A stretch of DNA of 64,000 bases from an uncultured bacterium (lineage in GTDB: Bacteria > Desulfobacterota > GWC2-55-46): contig CAJPGC010000030.1 in assembly GCA_905339405.1 (NCBI GenBank), forward strand, positions 85,083 through 149,082. The letters are read 5' to 3'. Under the pieces are notes generated by a model, which saw nothing but the letters and a program-made list of their open reading frames with translations, had not been told where the DNA came from and made no database searches. A program made the translations under genes and the position numbers. Of the stretch, positions 62,092-64,000 are shown in pieces; position 1 is the first letter of the stretch, and every line of letters starts with the position of its first letter.

Positions 62092-63048
62092 CTACGGCAG
62101 CCAGATATACATAAATTCCATGCCAACGGCCTTCGGGATGCCGGCCTCGATATTGATGATGTTTATCCCAGCGGCGGCAGGCTCGGCCTTCGAGTAGATG
62201 TTGTTCTTGTAGGCCCTCGGGGCCGCGTATGTCACGACCCTCGCTTCCTTGACGCCTGCCGCCTGTTTGGCCCACTCGATAGCGTCGTCGAGGTAGCCGA
62301 TGGAGTCCACGAGTTTTAAATCCTTCGCCTGTGAAGCCGTATATACCCTGCCGTCGGCGACCTTCCTCAGCTCTTCGCGTTTTAACATATTCGGGCGGCC
62401 TGAGGAGACCTTGTCGAGAAACCTCTCGTACATTCCATCTATTATCGACTGCAAGACTTTTCGCTCCTCCTCTGTCATTGACTTCAAAGGAGAGCCGATA
62501 TCCTTCATCGGCCCTGATTTTATGGTCTGGTTTGTGATGCCGATTTTCTCCATCAGGCCGCTCGCGCTGACGCTGATTGCAATGACTCCGATTGAGCCGG
62601 TGACGGTCGTGGGGTGGGCTATTATCCTATCTGCCGACGTCGCTATGTAATAGCCGCCCGAGGCCGCGACGTCCATAAGCTCGGCCACCACTGGGACGTT
62701 GCGCTTCTTTTTGAAGTTGTCTATCTCGTGGCTGATTATGTCGCTAGTGGTGACAGAGCCGCCCGGTGTGTTTATGCGGAGGACCACGGCCTTTATGTCC
62801 TTGTCCTCCGAGGCAAGGTCCAGCTCCTCTTTTATCCGCGCCGTAAGGTTGGGCCGAGCCTGCCCCAGTATGCCCGCGCTCTCCTCGTCTTTTATGATGC
62901 CGGATATGTCTAGAAGGAGTACCTTTGCTGTCCCCTCGCCCGCTACGACCTTTTCGGAAAGCGGCTGAACCGTCGGCAGGTTAATGGAGACGCAGCCTGT
63001 AAGAGTGACGAAGAGAAATAAAAGAAGAAATCTCAATTGGCCGAGCAC
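62092..63048 (-). CDS. sppA: Signal peptide peptidase SppA-type S49 protease
   Basis: 318 residues. Lipoprotein-like signal ('LLLFLFVTLTGCVS'), then the S49 domain: 'VVLRINTPGGSVTTSDIISH', catalytic Ser in 'ELMDVAASGGYYIATSADRI', 'IIAHPTTVTGSIGVIA', and the Lys in 'ITNQTIKSGPMKDIGSPLKS'. It degrades leftover signal peptides in or at the membrane. Single-domain, short form. GTG start, supported by AGAGGTG. Confidence 0.92.
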   Translation of the reverse strand: MLGQLRFLLLFLFVTLTGCVSINLPTVQPLSEKVVAGEGTAKVLLLDISGIIKDEESAGILGQARPNLTARIKEELDLASEDKDIKAVVLRINTPGGSVTTSDIISHEIDNFKKKRNVPVVAELMDVAASGGYYIATSADRIIAHPTTVTGSIGVIAISVSASGLMEKIGITNQTIKSGPMKDIGSPLKSMTEEERKVLQSIIDGMYERFLDKVSSGRPNMLKREELRKVADGRVYTASQAKDLKLVDSIGYLDDAIEWAKQAAGVKEARVVTYAAPRAYKNNIYSKAEPAAAGINIINIEAGIPKAVGMEFMYIWLP

Positions 63049-63155
63049 AGGTCACCTCTGGAAAAGAGTTTTGAAAGTACCTGCTAAGTATATCAAGGGG
63101 TTTTCAGGGGTCAAGGACTGGATCCGCTTTAATAATCCGCTAATCAGGGAACGGG

Positions 63156-63161
63156 TATAAT
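63156..63161 (+). promoter_or_regulatory. Predicted -10 element for the 27-aa peptide gene
   Basis: TATAAT, 48 bases upstream of the peptide ATG. No good -35 box lies at the usual distance, so the promoter may need an activator. Confidence 0.45.
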
Positions 63162-63209
63162 GGAGCCGTAAAGATGGGGAGTTGTAAACAGAAAAAGGAG
63201 GATACTAAA

Positions 63210-63293
63210 ATGAAAAGAATACATGTCATCATGGCTATCGCCATAGGAATGATACAGCCCACGATCGCCGCCGTAATCGTGGCGGTGATGTAG
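63210..63293 (+). CDS. Tiny hydrophobic peptide (27 aa), unannotated type
   Basis: The peptide begins MKRIHVIMAIAIGM and ends with IAAVIVAVM: two basic residues and then one continuous hydrophobic span. AAAAAGGAGGATACTAAA directly before ATG gives a near-ideal ribosome site. The stop TAG touches the first base of a strong terminator, and a TATAAT lies just upstream, so the whole unit is a compact transcript of about 155 bases. It resembles small membrane proteins or the peptide toxins of type I systems (Ibs, TisB, Ldr size class). No homologue is recognised and no antisense RNA gene is evident. Its reality rests on the signals around it, not on family match. Confidence 0.55.
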   Translation: MKRIHVIMAIAIGMIQPTIAAVIVAVM

Positions 63294-63325
63294 CAGGACG
63301 GCGCGCTCAGCGCGCCCTGCTTTTT
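63293..63325 (+). terminator. Terminator of the tiny peptide gene
   Basis: GCAG, a 3-base bulge, GGCGCGC, TCA loop, GCGCGCC, CTGC, then TTTTT. A stable hairpin directly after the stop codon. Confidence 0.88.
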
Positions 63326-63337
63326 CGTAAATTTGAA

Positions 63338-63378
63338 CGAAGTGACAATTTTTGCAGGATAGCAAAAATTGAACTTCG
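63338..63378. repeat. Palindrome 1 of the cluster upstream of the IS110 element
   Basis: CGAAGT-GA-CAATTTTTGC, loop, GCAAAAATTG-A-ACTTCG: sixteen paired bases with a small internal bulge. Between this and the next palindrome (63379-63430) nothing is recognised. Confidence 0.75.
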
Positions 63379-63430
63379 AGCATAAGCGAGAGGGCCCGCA
63401 GGGTCGAGCCCCAGGGATGGGGCGAGATAA

Positions 63431-63469
63431 GAATCTCGTATTTTGCCAAAAGGTTAGAGTACGAGATTC
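63431..63469. repeat. Palindrome 2 of the cluster
   Basis: GAATCTCGTA and TACGAGATTC arms, ten bases each, 19-base centre. It is followed by CTTCGGTCGCTGCGCTCCC and TCAGAATGAC, a sequence type common in dispersed repeats of environmental bacteria. Confidence 0.75.
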
Positions 63470-63506
63470 TTCGGTCGCTGCGCTCCCTCAGAATGACGCA
63501 AAGGAT

Positions 63507-63532
63507 GTTGGGTTACGCTGCGCTAACCCAAC
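63507..63532. repeat. Palindrome 3, the apparent insertion target of the IS110 element
   Basis: GTTGGGTTA-CGCTGCGC-TAACCCAAC. The 3' arm ends directly at the CT dinucleotide taken here as the IS core, so the element has inserted at the foot of this hairpin. Confidence 0.8.
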
Positions 63533-63540
63533 CTTGTATA

Positions 63541-63744
63541 TTAGAGCCAGTGGATTTTAAAGCCGCAAACTGGTAAAAAGTTACCCTGGGACGCCGGGGT
63601 AATTACGGGGAGGATGAACCAGCACCCAACCTTGGGCTTATAGCCCGCTGCGTAGATCAGGTCTCTTCCCCGTGCTTTGTTCCAAAGGTCGAACGGTATC
63701 TTAAGCCTCCCTCCGGGATGAGCTTGTATTTGCAAGGTTGACCT
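63541..63744 (+). ncRNA. Predicted IS110 bridge RNA
   Basis: Two loops with closing stems can be drawn. The target loop is closed by ACGGGGA (63605-63611) and TCCCCGT (63667-63673). The donor loop is closed by AGGTC-AAC (63686-63694, one bulge) and GTT-GACCT (63737-63744). A 5' region with GGTAA/TTACC precedes them. CCTTGGG, TGCGTAGAT and GTATTTGCAAGG resemble conserved segments of the published IS621 bridge RNA as recalled. Target guide ACCCAACCT (63624-63632) equals flank 63526-63534. Donor guide TGCAAG (63731-63736) can pair with CTTGTA (63533-63538) with one G-T wobble. Ends of the RNA are approximate. Confidence 0.75.
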
Positions 63745-63786
63745 GAACGAAGCAGTTGCAAGCGGCATCCCTCACAAGGAGGCTCT

Positions 63787-64000
63787 ATGGCTGACTCAGT
63801 CCTCGGCATCGACATCGGCAAACAAAAGTTCGAAGTACACCTGTTAGTCAACAGCAAGACCAAATCCAAATCAGTCAGCAACAGCAAAGAAGGCTTTCTT
63901 ATCCTCTCGCAGTGGCTCAAGAAGCATAACGCCGGGCCTGTGCACGCCTGCATGGAGGCCACAGGCAACTACGGCGACGAGCTCGCCCTATATCTGCACG
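63787..64000 (+). CDS. IS110-family transposase, N-terminal part (runs off the window)
   Basis: 71 residues before the window ends. 'VLGIDIGKQKFEVHLLVNSK' carries the first Asp of the RuvC-like DEDD active site, and 'VHACMEATGNYGDELALYL' the following Glu; both are hallmarks of DEDD transposases of the IS110 family. AAGGAGG precedes the ATG. The enzyme works with the bridge RNA to recombine the circular element with its target. Confidence 0.93.
   Translation, partial: MADSVLGIDIGKQKFEVHLLVNSKTKSKSVSNSKEGFLILSQWLKKHNAGPVHACMEATGNYGDELALYLH

Larger units (their letters stand above)
63533..64000 (+). mobile_element. IS110-family insertion sequence (left part; continues past the window)
   Basis: Boundary inferred from three points: the CT at 63533-63534, the following TGTATA that fits the bridge RNA donor guide, and the match between target guide and left flank. 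The element holds a 250-base noncoding left end with the bridge RNA and then the DEDD transposase gene. Layout with the RNA upstream of the transposase fits the IS110 group rather than IS1111. The right end is outside the window. Confidence 0.8.

Noticed and set aside
63541..63620. The start of the IS left end (GCAAAC, GGGACGC) considered as a second GEMM riboswitch
   Set aside because: The remaining GEMM elements are absent, and the whole region is better explained as the bridge RNA of the IS110 element.

Overview
The window is a GC-rich bacterial chromosome segment with dense, mostly intact genes and strong use of AGG and ATA codons. It has Gram-negative envelope functions: lipoproteins, a LolA-like protein, a GspN-like protein and an O-antigen/EPS flippase. 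An exosortase/PEP-CTERM system with its PrsK/PrsR regulators and PrsT lipoprotein is present, together with a surE-pcm-nlpD-rpoS run and a GEMM-type riboswitch. This suggests an uncultured deltaproteobacterial (Desulfobacterota-like) or related lineage. No rRNA or tRNA was seen, so the placement is inference.

Region 1 (1-13,120) is a polysaccharide locus on the + strand. It has a partial surface beta-helix protein, a pyruvyl transferase, family 4 and family 2 glycosyltransferases, a Wzx-type flippase, an FrhB-like iron-sulfur protein, a radical SAM/SPASM protein, glucose-1-phosphate cytidylyltransferase and three tandem sugar C-methyltransferase-like proteins. Many genes overlap by ATGA, so one long operon is likely.

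Region 2 (13,109-28,712) is the exosortase block. It holds a LamG-VanZ membrane protein, the exosortase, a secreted FN3/PKD protein with a CFI-box C-terminus behind a riboswitch and terminator, and a PrsK-like kinase. These are followed by a PrsR sigma-54 activator, a UDP-sugar dehydrogenase, a second PrsR-like protein that has lost the GAFTGA loop, a PEP-CTERM protein, two TPR proteins (the second PrsT) and GspN. Regions 1 and 2 together look like a system that makes an exopolysaccharide and exports and sorts proteins into it under two-component and probably cyclic-dinucleotide control.

Region 3 (28,808-63,048) is mostly housekeeping: an acyl-CoA ligase/GNAT fusion, RlmI, an anion permease, Apt, and the RpoS-NlpD-SLOG-Pcm-SurE cluster. 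It continues with GlgB, a sugar dehydrogenase, SthA, a Na/Pi transporter, enolase, a CorC-like protein, PolX, MurI, aspartase, a Gdx-type SMR exporter, a GerW homologue, nicotinamidase, an M16 protease, a GT39-type membrane enzyme and SppA. Intergenic palindromes and MITE-like repeats are scattered here.

Region 4 (63,150-64,000) carries a tiny unannotated transcription unit for a 27-residue hydrophobic peptide, then three palindromes, then the left end of an IS110-family element. The noncoding left end of that element folds and reads like a bridge RNA. Its predicted target guide matches the DNA that flanks the insertion on the left, which places the left boundary at a CT core at 63,533-63,534. 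This is the most striking observation in the window.
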